Assembly: GCA_965240325.2 (NCBI GenBank)
Contig: OZ251241.1
Coordinates: 1,364,001-1,428,000 of the forward strand
DNA length: 64,000 nucleotides
Source of the DNA: Rebecca billardiae RCC1528
Taxonomy: Eukaryota > Haptophyta
Direction of reading: 5' to 3'
Shown here: one piece after another, positions 9,854 through 21,343 of the stretch
Position numbering within the stretch: position 1 is the stretch's first letter
How the letters are laid out: every line of letters begins with the position of its first letter
Made by a program: the position numbers and the translations under genes
The notes under the pieces: generated by a model
The model's database searches: none
What the model was told of the DNA's origin: nothing
The model's input: the letters and a program-made list of their open reading frames with translations, nothing else

Positions 9854-12800
9854 TCACGCGTAGTGATCTTCCCTGTCAGCCGCGGCGGTCGCCGCCGCCG
9901 CGGCAGCATCGCTCTCCATCGACGCGAAGTTGAGGAAGTGCGATGGGCGGTGGATCTGGTGGTAGAACTCCTGCGCTCGCGCGGCGCGGGCGGCGGCGCG
10001 CGGCGCGCGCGCGTGAGCACGGCGCGGCGCGCGCGGGGCGCGGCCGTGCGCGCGCGGCCCTCCGCACCTTTGGGTTTGCCAGCTTGAGCTCGTACTTCAT
10101 GCTCGCCGAGTGCCGCACGCCCATGAAGTTGTAGTTCCACGCGTCGTTGTCGGGCACCATGAAGAAGCCGAGGAAGCGGTCCGAGAGCAGCAGCTGCACC
10201 TTGTCGTAGTGCGTGGGCAGGTAGCCGTGCGGGTTCGCCGCGCTGTCGCGGTTCTGCCGCCCCCACTCGTACCCGGACGGCGTGAGCTTGTACGCGGCCA
10301 GGCTGACCGAGCCCGGCGTGAACGACGTGGTGATCACGATGGTGCGCTCGCCGTCCCACGAGCGGTTGTCCGCCATGATGCGCGCGTGCATGCTCACGTC
10401 GGTGGGCGAGAGCTGCGGCAGCTCGTTGGGCTGCGTGTGCAGCCAGCCGAGCGGCTCCATGCCCTGCGCACGCCGACGGGGGCGCGGCGCGGCGCGGCGC
10501 GGCGCGGGGCGAGCGTGCGGCCGTGAGCGGCGCGCGCGGCGGGTGGCGCCACGGCCTGCGGCGTCAGCGGCGCCGGCGGCGCCGGCGCTGGTGCTGCGCG
10601 GCGCGCGCGCGCACCTTGAGGTACTCGTGCTCGGGCAGCGCGTTCGGCACGTGCACCTGCTGGTGCGTGCCCCACTGCGGCACGAGCACGATGCCGCGCA
10701 CCTCCTTCACCTGCGGGTTGTCTGGCGGCGACACGCCGTACATGTAGCCCATCACCTGCGTGCGCAGGTCGGCGATGCACACGAACTTCTTGAGCACGTT
10801 CTTGGGCAGCACGTACGTGTACCCGCTCTCGATGCAGTCCTCGGACGAGACGTAGATGTTCGCGGTGCGCAGGTGCAGGTTGGACGCGGAGATGGCGCGC
10901 ACGCGCCAGTCCGTCTTGGACGAGTACGCCTGCTGCTCGTACTGCGACGTCGTCGTCACCACCAGCTCCTGGAAGCGGCGCGCGCGCGGTGCGCGCGGCG
11001 TGCGGCGCGTGCGCGGATCAGTGCAGCGCGTCGCGCCACGCCGCGCGCCGCGCAGCACCAGCACCAGCACCGCGCGGCGCGGCGGCGCGCGTGCGCGTGC
11101 GCGTGCTTCTGCGCGCTGCGTGCGCGCACCTCGCCGTGCACGTTGGTCGTCTTGGTGGTGGTGGCGTTGAGCTGGCTCGCCTGCTTGGACTGCTCCTCGA
11201 TCTCGGCGATCTCCTGGCGCTGCTGCGACGGCGGCGCGATCTCCATGCCGAGGATGATGTCGCGGATCTCCGACTGCGTGAGCGAGGCGACGTTGACGTT
11301 GTTCTTCTTGCCGTAGTCGGAGAGGATCAGGTCCTTGAGCGCGACCTCGAGCGTGATCCACTCGTCGTCGGAGAGCGAGGGCCAGATGTGGTGCGGCTGC
11401 GTGACGGTGTCCTTGTCCGGCTTCATCAGCACCTTGGTCCGCTCGTTGTCCACGTGCAGCGCGCGCAGGATCAGGATCAGCCTCGAGAAGGCCGTGTACG
11501 ACGAGATGGAGCGCAGCCAGTCGTCGTAGATGTTGAAGAGCACCATCTGCGGCTGCGTCGCCTTCAGGATCAGGTCGCCGAACTTCTCGATCTTGAGGCA
11601 CGCCTGGAAGGGGAGCTGCAGCTCGGAGCCCTTGATCACGATGTTCGGGAAGTCGAGCAGGTGCACCTCGAGCGGGTCGAGCATGCCCTTGCGCGTCGTG
11701 ATGATCTGCTTTGGCTGCTCCTCGATCGGCAGCGAGCGGATGAGCGCGGCCACCTCCTCGGCCGTCTTCCACTTGGCGAGCTGGCCGAGCCGCTTCTGCC
11801 CCGCCCACACCGACGTGTGGATGATCTTGAGGAAGAGCTGGCCCGTGCGCGGGTTGAAGATGAAGATCGCGCCGTTGATCGGCTTCGTCGTCAGGTTGCC
11901 TGCGGGCGCGCGGCGCGGCGCGCGAGCGCGTGCGCGCGCGGCGGCGCGGCGGTCGGTCGGTCGGGCGCGCGGGCGCGCGGGCGGCGGCAGGCGTCGCGCG
12001 CGCGCGCGCGCGAGGGCCGGGCGCGCCGCGCGGCGCGCCCGCGGCCACGGCCGCGCGCACCCTCGAACGTCTTGTGGATCGTCACGCGGTACACGTTCGT
12101 GTCGTCGACGAACCAGATGATCTGGTTTGAGAAGAGCTCGCCGTAGTTTTGCGACGAGAGGTACGGCTCTGTCGGCTCGGACGAGTAGAGCTGCAGCCCC
12201 TTGCGGATGCGCTCGCGCAGCACGTACAGCGCGGGGTTGGCCTTCATGATCTTGGCGAGCGCCTGCGTCGCGAGCGTCTTCATCCCGGGCACCCAGTGCC
12301 CGTACGCCGTGTGCAGGTTGTACGCGAGGTCGAGGCCGACCATCATGCCGGTGGGCGCCGGGTAGATGGACATGTTGTCGGTCGTGTAGTCGAGGAACTT
12401 GGCGCGCGTGTACCGCTCGATGTCGTGCGAGTCGTAGTCGCCCCAGCGGAGCTGCACGTCGATCCAGTACTTGTTCGTCATCGCGCCGTCGAACAGGTCC
12501 TTCTGCTCCGCGAGCAGCGACGGCTTGGACACCTGCCACTTGTACGCGGCGAAGAGCAGCACGTCCGCGCACGACGAGTTCATCTTGTACGACTTGCGCG
12601 GGTGGATCGTCTCCTTCTGCACGGTCTCGATCTCGAGCGCGTCGAGCTCGGCGTCGAAGACCTGGCAGAGGTCCATCACGATCGACTCGTGCACCTTCTG
12701 CCACAGGTGCGCGCGGAAGATCTGGATCAGCGAGATCTTGAGCGTGGGGATCTTGCCGTGCATGAAGATGCCCGTCAGGTCGAGCTGCACCTGGAAGCCG

Positions 12801-12893
12801 ACGTACACGTTCGCGCGGTTGATCGTCGGCGACCACCACAGCGTGAAGCGGCGGTTGGGGATCTGGTTGAGGCCGGAGCGCTGCGCGTTGGTC

Positions 12894-12925
<32 letters not shown>

Positions 12926-15900
12926 CGACGCCTTCTCCCAGAACAGCCCCTCCCACGTGGGGAAGTAGGTGCCCTTGAAGAGCGTGTGCTCGAGGATGCC
13001 CTCGACGCCGCCGAGCGACTGGATCATGTCGGTGCGGTAGTTGTTCAGGTTCCACAGCTTGCCGTCGTGGCGCTGGTGCGTCCACCAGAACGTGTTCGAG
13101 CGCATCAGCTGGTACTGCTTGAAGTCCTGCCGGATGCGCCAGCCCTTGTCGTACGCGAGCGTGTGCCGGTCCTTCTGGAAGAGCGTGTTGATGCGCGGGA
13201 TGCCGCGGTCCCACGAGTCCTCGAGGTCCTCGAGCGTGAGCCGCCGGTTCTGCGCGTTGGCCTCCTGCTTCTTGAGCGCGTACTCCGCCCACACGCGCTG
13301 CGAGTCGATGAACTCCGACTCCCACGGCTGGATGTACCGGTACAGGTTGGGGATGAGCTGGTCCTCCTCGTGCGACATGCCCGAGCGGAAGTGCGTGATG
13401 CCCGCGTCCGTCTGCTTCGAGAAGCGCAGGTCGGACTGCGGGATGAGCACGTGGCCCATCGAGAGCATGCCCAGCCCGCCGATCTCCTTCGGCGTGTAGA
13501 ACACCACCGGCGGGAAGCGCGACGGCATCTTCGAGTTGAGCCCGATCTTGATCCGCGTCTGGATCTTGTTCTCGCACTTGACGAGCATGTCGAGCAGCTC
13601 CTGCGTGTGCACGGTCGCCTCGCGGAAGTACGTCATCAGCCCGATGAGCGCGGTGTTCCACTTGTTCGCGATCTTGGTGAAGGTGGTCGAGCCCGACGCC
13701 ATCAGCACCTGCCGCACCCGGTTCTCGAACTGGCGCAGCGCCGTGTCGTCCACGCGCAGGAAGGCCTGCGCCGTGCGCTCCTTGGTCGCGTCGTTCTGCA
13801 GCGACCACACGCCGTCGCGCGACGCAAACTCCTCGTTGTGCGCGCGCACCTTGGGCAGGATGCGGCACTCGAAGCCGCACATGTTGAAGAGGAGGTTGGG
13901 GTTGTCCTTCGAGTACACCGAGACGAACGACTCGTCCCACTCCACCGTCGTCACCGAGCGCGGCAGCCGGTTCTGGATGTCCCAGAAGACGGCGCGGCCG
14001 AGGTTGACGTCGTGCTTCATCAGCCGCATGCGCGCGTCGCGCGGCCAGCACTTGCGGTTGTTGTACCCGACCATGTTCTCGTTGTTCGGGTCGGGGTGCT
14101 CGGTGAGGTAGCGCTGGATCAGGTCCTTCGCCTCGTCCGCGCTGAAGCGGAACACGATGTGCAGCTTGTTGATGTACCGCGTGTACAGCCGGATCGGGTG
14201 GCGCGTCTCGGTCGCGACGTCGGCGAACGAGAGGTAGTCGTTCGGCACGGCGGCGGTGCCGGCGAGCTCGGACGCGCGCGTGAGGCCGAGCGTGAGCAGG
14301 TCGAGCACGAGGCCGTAGTACTGGACGATGAAGGACGCGAACTGCAGCCCGCGCACGAGGCCGTACGAGTTGGTGTGGTTCATGTCCTTGAACGTGATCG
14401 TGACGTTGTTCTTGGCGGTCATGTAGTCGGCGATGTTGTGGTCGACGATCAGCCGGAGCAGCCGGTTGAGCAGCGTCAGGTCGATCTTCTCGAACATCTT
14501 CTCGAACTGCGACTCGACCATGACGACGCACTCGCCGCCCGACGTGTCCCACACGTCGGTCAGGTTGTTCAGCCCGAGCGCCCACTTGTACACGAGCAGC
14601 GGCGGCGGCTCGGTGTCGGCGGGCTTGATCCAGTTGGGCAGCAGCCGCCGCTTGTCCGCCTCGTACCACAGGTACTGGTCGAGGTACGAGTCGGTGATCT
14701 TCTCGAGGGGCTCGATGTCGTAGATCGGGACGAGGTGCGAGTACAGGTCCATGAACTCGATCCCCACCTCCTTGAACGCGCGCTGCGTGAGCAGGTGCCG
14801 CTTGATCCGGTTGAGCGCCTCGTGCGGGTTGTCGTACGCCTGCTCGATCAGGCCGAGCTCCTCGCGCTGCGTCTGGTTGAGCCGCGCCTGGATCGAGTAG
14901 TTCTCCTTGAGCCGCTCGAGGGCGAGGATGAGCAGCTTCGTGTCGTGCTTGTACGAGAGCGGCGGGAACGGGATCGGCGAGAACTTGCGCGACTCGAGCC
15001 AGTGCACCGCCGTCGTGTAGATCGCGACCGCCTCCTCCGCGCTCACGTACGGCCCGTCCTTGAGGTAGTTGTGCTGCCGCTCCTGCTCCGCCTTGAGCCA
15101 CAGCCGCGTCAGCCGGCCGAGGTTCTTCTTGGTGACGGTCTTGTCCACGGTCGCGCCGCGCCGGATGCGCTCGCGGTTGTAGTGCGCCACGTTCGTCCAC
15201 CAGTCCGCCTTCGACTTGACGTACCGCAGGATCATGTTCTCGACGGGCGCGGGCATGCCCGGCACCTTCCACGGGATGTTGGCCTTCCAGCAGCGCCACG
15301 CCTCTGAGAGGTGCTGCAGGATCGTGCGCGACTTGTTCGCCTTCACGCCCTCGGGCATCATGTCGAGGATGTCGTGGATCACCGCGGCGCGCAGCTCGAG
15401 GTCGAAGTGCGACTCGACGCGCTGCTTCGTCACCGACTTGGCCACGCCCTTGGACGAGCGCCCCTCGAACTGGCGCGCGAGCAGGTTGCCGAGCCAGCGT
15501 TCGAGCAGCGGCACGATGCCGCGCAAGAAGAAGAGCCACACGCGCCAGCCCGGCGCCCAGAAGCCGCAGCCGGGGCCCTTGCCCACCGGGCCCGAGTTGA
15601 AGCGGTAGTAGATGAGGTGCTTCAGGTCCTTGCACATCCGGATCTGGCGCATCAGCCGGTACTTGTACCGGTACATGCCCGTGAGCTGGCCGACGTGCGC
15701 GAAGATGTACTGCAGCCCGTCCGCGAGCTGGTACGCGTCCACGTTGCCCAGCCGGTACTGCACGTGCGAGTCGACGATCAGCTTCGTCAGCCGCAGGATC
15801 TCGCGGCACAGGTGGAAGGCGTTGCCGAAGCGCGACTTCTTCCGCTCCTTCGTCGTGAGCGTCTTCACCGGCTTCAGGTTGAAGTTGTAGTCGAGGTGCA

Positions 15901-17515
15901 GGTAGTTGACGTTCTTGCGGTGGATGAGCAGGTTGAGCATGTTGTACCCCTGCCGGCACACCTGCAGCCCCGCCTCCACCCAGTCGATCTGCGTCGACTG
16001 GAAGAACTTGGTCGAGCGCAGCGTGCGGAAGAGGTCCTTCTTGTTGAGCGACTTGGACGGCCGCTGGTGCAGCTGGTTGAGCACGTAGCACTTGAGCAGC
16101 TTCTGGTACGAGACGCGCACCTTGACCGGGTGGTGCGGCGGGCAGTGCTCCTGGAACCACGCGTTCACCAGCGGCACGTCCATCGCGCGCCGCGTCGCGC
16201 CCGAGCGCAGGTTGAAGGGCTTGGGCGCCCAGTACAGCGCGATCGCGCCCGCGGTCAGCTCGTTGTACAGCGGCATCTCCTCCAGCAACGGCGACGCGCC
16301 CTCCGGCAGCACCACGTCGAAGCCGTCGCCAAAGTCGTCGCCGACGCCCGTCCACGGCTCGTCGTCGTCGTCGCCCGCGCCCGCGCCCGCGCCCGCGCCG
16401 CCGCGGCCGCGGCCGCGGCCGTGGTCGCCGCCGTCGACGTCCATCGGCGCCGCGTCGCGCGAGGCCGCCGGGATCGGGTTGATGATCGGGTCGTAGTAGA
16501 ACGCGGGCAGGTCGGGGTCGTCCGACTTGACGAAGCAGCACGTCGGGTAGTGGTAGTGCGGGATGTGCACGTCGCGCGGGCGCGAGTTGTACAGGTACGG
16601 GAAGGCGATGCGGTACTCGGTGCGGAGCGGCTGCCGGATGATGATCTTGTTGATGTCGTTGAACTCGTTCCAGTCGTCGTCGTCCGCGTCGAGGTCGCGG
16701 TGGAGCGGCTCGAACTTGGGCCCGCCGGGGATCGCCATGTTCAGCGCCTTCGCCGTGAAGAACGACTTCATGTCGAACATGTAGAAGTAGTTGGCGTCGG
16801 TCAGGTCGGAGAGCAGCTGGCTCGCGAGCCGGTGCAGCGCGCTCATCGTCGGCAGCGGCAGCTGCCACCAGCGGTACGACGGGCCGTTGACGAAGCGCGT
16901 GTACTGCAGCGGCTTGTGGTCGTAGAACCAGTCGAGCACCGCCTCGTCCTCCTCCTCGTCGAGGTCGATCGCGATCGCCTCGAGCGGCTCGACGTCGAGC
17001 ACGTTGTCGCCGTAGTCGAGCGGCGGCTCCTCGTCGTCAAACGGCGGGAAGCGCATGCGCTTGAAGTGGCGGCGGTCGCGCTTCTCGCGGCGCATCATGA
17101 TCCACATCGTGCCCCACTGCGCGATGTACACCGGCTCGATCACCTTGGGCACCTCGTTCACGAACGTGATCGCGCCGGTGATGTGGTAGAGCACATCGAC
17201 CATCCGCACCTGCTCCCACGGCATCGGCATGTTCTCGAGCAGCTTGAAGATGGCGTGCGGGATGTACTTGAGCGCGCCGAGGTAGACGCGCTTGTCGTGC
17301 CGGAACTTCTTCGACGACATGTCGCCGTGGTCCTTGATGATCTTGCGCAGGTGCTCCGCGGGCATGTCCTCCTTCTGGTGCTCGCTGTACCCAAACTTGC
17401 GCTTCTCCGAGTAGCGCTTGGCGTTGAGCTGCACCCAGCGGCGCGCCTTGGCCTCGAGGTCCTCGGCCGACGGCCCCGCGCCGTGCGGTGCCGAGACCGA
17501 GGCGGCGGGCGCCAT
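9854..17515 (-). CDS. PRPF8: Pre-mRNA-splicing factor PRP8 (U5 snRNP core)
   Basis: Largest spliceosomal protein; it cradles the catalytic U2/U6/U5 RNA core in the nucleus. Exons on the minus strand are 17515-12061, 11899-11130, 10968-10615, 10463-10068 and 9970-9854. Phases agree and give 2,363 residues, against 2,335 in human. Conserved blocks include [37 protein letters not shown], the reverse-transcriptase-like and endonuclease-like middle, [40 protein letters not shown], and the Jab1/MPN end ([50 protein letters not shown]). The C-terminus is DREDHYA, as in the family, but preceded by an Ala-rich insert ([10 protein letters not shown]). An acidic and Gly/Ala/Arg-rich insert lies near 16320-16460. 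There is no intein. Four introns, all with GTGCG donors, cluster in the last third. It is head to head with RPS18. Confidence 0.97.
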
Positions 17516-17724
17516 CGTCGCGGTCGGGCCGGGGGCGGTGAACTGCGGCGGTCGACGACGGCGCGGCGCGTCACGGAGCTCTCGCGATCACGATGGAAGC
17601 CCCTGGCGGGGGCGCACTCCTTTGCGTGGCGAGCTTGGGTCTCGGCTGCGCTCGAGAGGTCCGGGAACGCGCCCATCTGCACCGGACTCGCGTCACGTGG
17701 TGGCTCGCGTGGGCTCGCCTTGCC
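17516..17724. promoter_or_regulatory. Shared promoter region of PRP8 and RPS18
   Basis: Only about 210 bp separate the PRP8 start (17515, minus) from the proposed RPS18 start (17725, plus). Both are housekeeping genes, so a bidirectional promoter is likely. No TATA box is obvious; the stretch is GC-rich. The RPS18 boundary depends on the inferred one-codon first exon. Confidence 0.5.
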
Positions 17725-18367
17725 ATGGTGCGCCACGGCGCCGGCGCCGCGTCGCCCGCCTGGCGGGCTGGGGTCGGGTGTTGGCCGTGCGAGCCTGCGC
17801 ACCGCACGAGCACCATGCCAGCGTGGCTCAGCGACGCCACCCCGCGCACGCGCACGCGCGCCCACCCGCGCCCGCCCGCCGCGCCCGCCTGCCGCTGCGC
17901 AGTCGTCGCTCGTCGTATCGGGCGCTGACTTCCAGCACATCCTGCGTGTGCTGAACACGAACATCGATGGCCGGCAGAAGGTCATGTTCGCGCTGACGCG
18001 CATCCGCGGCGTGGGCCGCCGCTTCGCGAACGTCGTGCTGAAGAAGGCGGAGGTCAGCCTCGAGAAGCGGGCAGGCGAGCTCTCGGCTGAGGAGGTCGAG
18101 CGGGTTGTGACCATCATCCAGAACCCGCGGCAGTTCAAGATTCCGGACTGGTTCCTCAACCGGAAGAAGGACAACAAGGACGGCAAGTTCTCGCAGGTGT
18201 GCGCGAACAACCTTGACCTCAAGCTCCGCGAGGATCTCGAGCGCCTCAAGAAGATCCGGGCGCACCGCGGCCTGCGCCACTACTGGGGCCTGCGCGTGCG
18301 CGGTCAGCACACCAAGACGACCGGCCGCAAAGGACGGACGGTCGGCGTGTCGAAGAAGAAGGGCTAA
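17725..18367 (+). CDS. RPS18: 40S ribosomal protein S18 (uS13)
   Basis: Small-subunit ribosomal protein at the subunit interface and P site. The second exon, 17903-18367, is certain: [20 protein letters not shown] to [10 protein letters not shown] follows the family throughout ([53 protein letters not shown]). The first exon is inferred to be only the ATG at 17725-17727, followed by a GTGCGC donor and an intron of 175 nt. This gives 155 residues, against 152 in human, and starts M-SSLVV, close to the usual MSLV. A split directly after the start codon is common in ribosomal protein genes. Other upstream ATGs (for example 17593) could serve if spliced differently. Confidence 0.9.
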
Positions 18368-19372
18368 GCGGCACGTGGACGGCGGCGGGCGTGCCGTGTG
18401 CGCACGCCGCCACGCTGTGGTGGCTGCAGGCGGTCGTCATGTGGCGCGGCCAGCTGCCTGCGGTCGTAGGCTCTGGCGGAGCTGTTCCGGGACGCATGTC
18501 CGTGGCGCGCTGCGGCGGGAGCGCGGCGGAGCTCGCTGGGCACGTGCATCGTGTCGTGCGCGGAAGCGTCGCCTGACGGGCGCGCGATTGCGCTGGGCGC
18601 TGCCCTGCGAGTCCGTGGCGACGGCATCGTGCTCGGTGTGATCCTCCAAGGCGGGCTGCTTCAGCTAACGGCAGCTTGCTCCGCGCAGTTACGAACTCTG
18701 ATTCTGAAGCACGCTGCGCGGCTGGAACGAGAATGCATGATGATTATCACTGGCGTCGGAGCCTGTGATAGTCTCGATATGCGTCATATACGTCTCTGCT
18801 CGTCAAGTCGTGTCACTCAATCTGACGGCTGAGGCGATTACTCTGTTTCACTCTGTACTCCCATTATATTCATTATTTATTCTAATTACTAGTATCATCA
18901 TAATCTACTGCTACTGGCATTATAACTCTGACCAGCCTAGCCTCCAGTCGGCGGCGCCCGCCACACGCGCAATGACGCGCATCGCCATCGGAATTCGGAT
19001 CGGGCTCGGGGCCTTGCCCTTGGCTCGGGCCTCGATTGGCGTCGCGCACCGCGGCCCGAGGTCCGACGTGCCGCGGGCAGCCGTCGTTCCGCGCCCGCAT
19101 GCTCCGCAGCCGCGATCGCGCGCCCGGCCGGCAGTGCCGGGGCAGCCTGCGGTGCAAGACGGGGGAAGACGCTGCGCGCCGTGCGCGCCAACCGGTCGGC
19201 TTGGCCGGGGTCGGAAACGGACGGAAAGAACAACATGGGCCCGCGCCGCCGCGCGACTGAGTGCAGGCATCACGCGCCCATCGGCGGTGATCGCACACGA
19301 GTCGCACGCGCGGAGCAGCAGCTTGCGTCTTGGTCCAGCTCACGGCGAGCCGGGCCGTTGGGCCGGCGGCGG
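18368..19372. other. Intergenic stretch between convergent RPS18 and TPR gene
   Basis: About 1 kb. The first part is GC-rich, while 18830-18930 is distinctly AT-rich and probably marks the 3' boundary zone. No gene or RNA is recognised. Confidence 0.55.
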
Positions 19373-21044
19373 CTACGCCCCGGCCGGTGGCCGTCCGGCC
19401 TGGAGCCGCTCGACGGCGATGCCGATGAGGTGCTCGCACGCCTTGATGAGGGACGAGCAGTCCGTCTCGGTGATGCCGCGGAAGAGCTTGATCGCCTCCT
19501 GCGGGGGTCGGGGGATGAGCGCATCGGGGCGTGCGGGGAGGGGGGGGCGGGGCGGTGAGGGCGGGCGCCGCGCGCCGCGCCGCGCCGCGCCGGGCGTCGC
19601 CGCGCCGTCGCACATTGAGCGCGACGAGCGCGTCCTCGTCCGCGCCGCCGAGCAGCATGACCTCGCCGCACGCCTTGTACAGCACAGAGATGGTGTCTGC
19701 CTCCTTGGCCGCGAGCCCGAGCGCGCGCACGCGCTCGCCCGCGGCCCTGACGAGCGGCACGTACGGCGAGTAGGCCGCCTTGACGTCCACCTGGTTGAAG
19801 GCCGGGCCGTGCTTGAGCAGCGTGTCGTGCGTCGTCTTCACCTCCTCGACCAGCTCCCACACCGTGCGCGCGTGGAACGCGTCCTTGCGCACCTCGATGC
19901 CGAGCGCGCGCTTGAGGTGCTTCACCGCGTCGCCGTGCTCGCGCTGCGCGACGCGCACCTTGCCGAGCGCGCCGAGCGCGCCGGCGAGGAGCGGCGAGTC
20001 CTCGCCGACGGTGCGCTCGAACACCGCGACCGCCTCGCGCATGTGCTTCTCCGCCTCGCCCAGCTCGCCGAGGTGCTCGTGCGCGTGCCCGAGCGACATG
20101 TGCGCCTTGGCGACGAGCGAGGTCTCGACGTACGCGCCCGAGAGCCAGCACGCGTCCGTGTACAGCTCGAGCGCCTTCTCGAGGACGGGGAGCGCCTCGC
20201 GCGTGCGGCCGAGGCGGTCGCGGAGCAGCCCGAGGCCGAGGTACACGCCGCCCGAGTTCTTCGAGTGCACGCGCCCCGGCGGCAGCAGCTGCGTGGCGGT
20301 GGTGAAGTACTTCTCCGCCTCCTCGTACCGGCCGAGCGAGGAGCACACGTGCCCGATGTTCTCGCACAGCGGCGCGCTCGCGCCGAGGAGCTTCTCCTGC
20401 TCCTTGAAGAGCTCGAGCGCGTCCTTGAACTTGTACTGCTTGAACGCGCAGAACGCGCGCGACTGGATCGCCTTGAGCCACCACTTGCCCCGCACCTTGC
20501 GGCACACCTCAAAGTACTCGGCGAAGAGCTCGTCCATCCGGTTCAGGTGGTACTGCGCGACGTGCGCGTCGAGCAGCAGGAAGAGGACGCGCAGCGTGCG
20601 CTCGTCCTCCGGGCCGAACTTGGAGCGCGCGCGCTTGAGGCGCGTCTCCAGCTCCGCCGTCCGGTCCGCGAGCTCCTCGGGGTCCGACGGGCAGTCCTCG
20701 TCGCTCGCGCCGTGCCGGCCCTCGCCCGTCCAGTCCTGCCGCATGTCGTCGTCGCTGTCGTCAAAGTCGCTGCCGGCGTTGGCATCCTCGGCAGCACCGG
20801 CGGCGGCGCGGCGGCCGTGGAGTCCATCGCCATTCGCACCGTCCGCGGCCGCCGCGTGGACCCCTTGCGACGACCCACCGCCGGCGTCGCCGTCGGGGAT
20901 CGTGCTGAGATCAATCGTGGTGAACAGGTACGCGCGCGGCTTGCCGCTCGCGTCGACGAGGTCCTGCGCGGGGCTCACGTCCGCGCCCCGGCGGAAGAGG
21001 TCCTCGAGCGTCCATGTGCCTATCTTGCTCGCGATGTCGGTCAT
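19373..21044 (-). CDS. Tetratricopeptide-repeat protein, function unknown
   Basis: Exons on the minus strand are 21044-19614 and 19498-19373 (donor GTGCGA, acceptor CCCGCAG), giving 518 residues. The start is MTDIASKIGTWTLEDLFRRG. A Gly/Ala/Asp-rich, acidic linker lies around residues 55-110. From about 120 on, the chain is helical TPR-like repeats, for example NIGHVCSSLGRYEEAEKYFT, GLLRDRLGRTREALPVLEKA, SLGHAHEHLGELGEAEKHMR and GALGKVRVAQREHGDAVKHL. The terminal exon adds EAIKLFRGITETDCSSLIKA. TPR arrays bind protein partners; no catalytic domain is visible and no specific family is recognised. The absence of a leader suggests cytosol or nucleus. It is divergent from the asparaginase gene, 299 bp away. 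Confidence 0.8.
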
Positions 21045-21343
21045 GTGCCGCTCGCCCCGAGCCGCACGCTTTCGCTTGCGACGTGCTCAGGTCGAATAAT
21101 GGCGTGGCCCGGCGAGCCGTGCTCTCCGCCGCTACACCGGCGACCTTCCGACCGACGGCGACGATGACGAAGCACCAGCCGCCCGCGGTTACTTACCCAC
21201 GGATGTGTACGAGACTACGAGTGTGATTTCGAACGATGTTGACGTTTCTCCGGCTGAGCTGGTAGTAGTAGGATTTAGTAGTACCGTAGGAATTGCTTTC
21301 GCTCCTGAAGACCTGAACTGCCTCAATCGTTCGTCGCCGCAGC
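21045..21343. promoter_or_regulatory. Shared upstream region of the TPR and asparaginase genes
   Basis: 299 bp separate two divergent starts. The asparaginase-proximal half (21215-21310) is relatively AT-rich, with GTAGTAGTAGGATTTAGTAG-like repeats. No defined promoter element is recognised. Confidence 0.4.

Noticed and set aside
12149-17515. Long plus-strand open frames (over 1,000 residues) opposite PRP8
   Set aside because: Arg/Val/Leu/Asp-rich sequence with no motif, exactly antisense to a firmly identified gene; third-position GC removes stops on the other strand.
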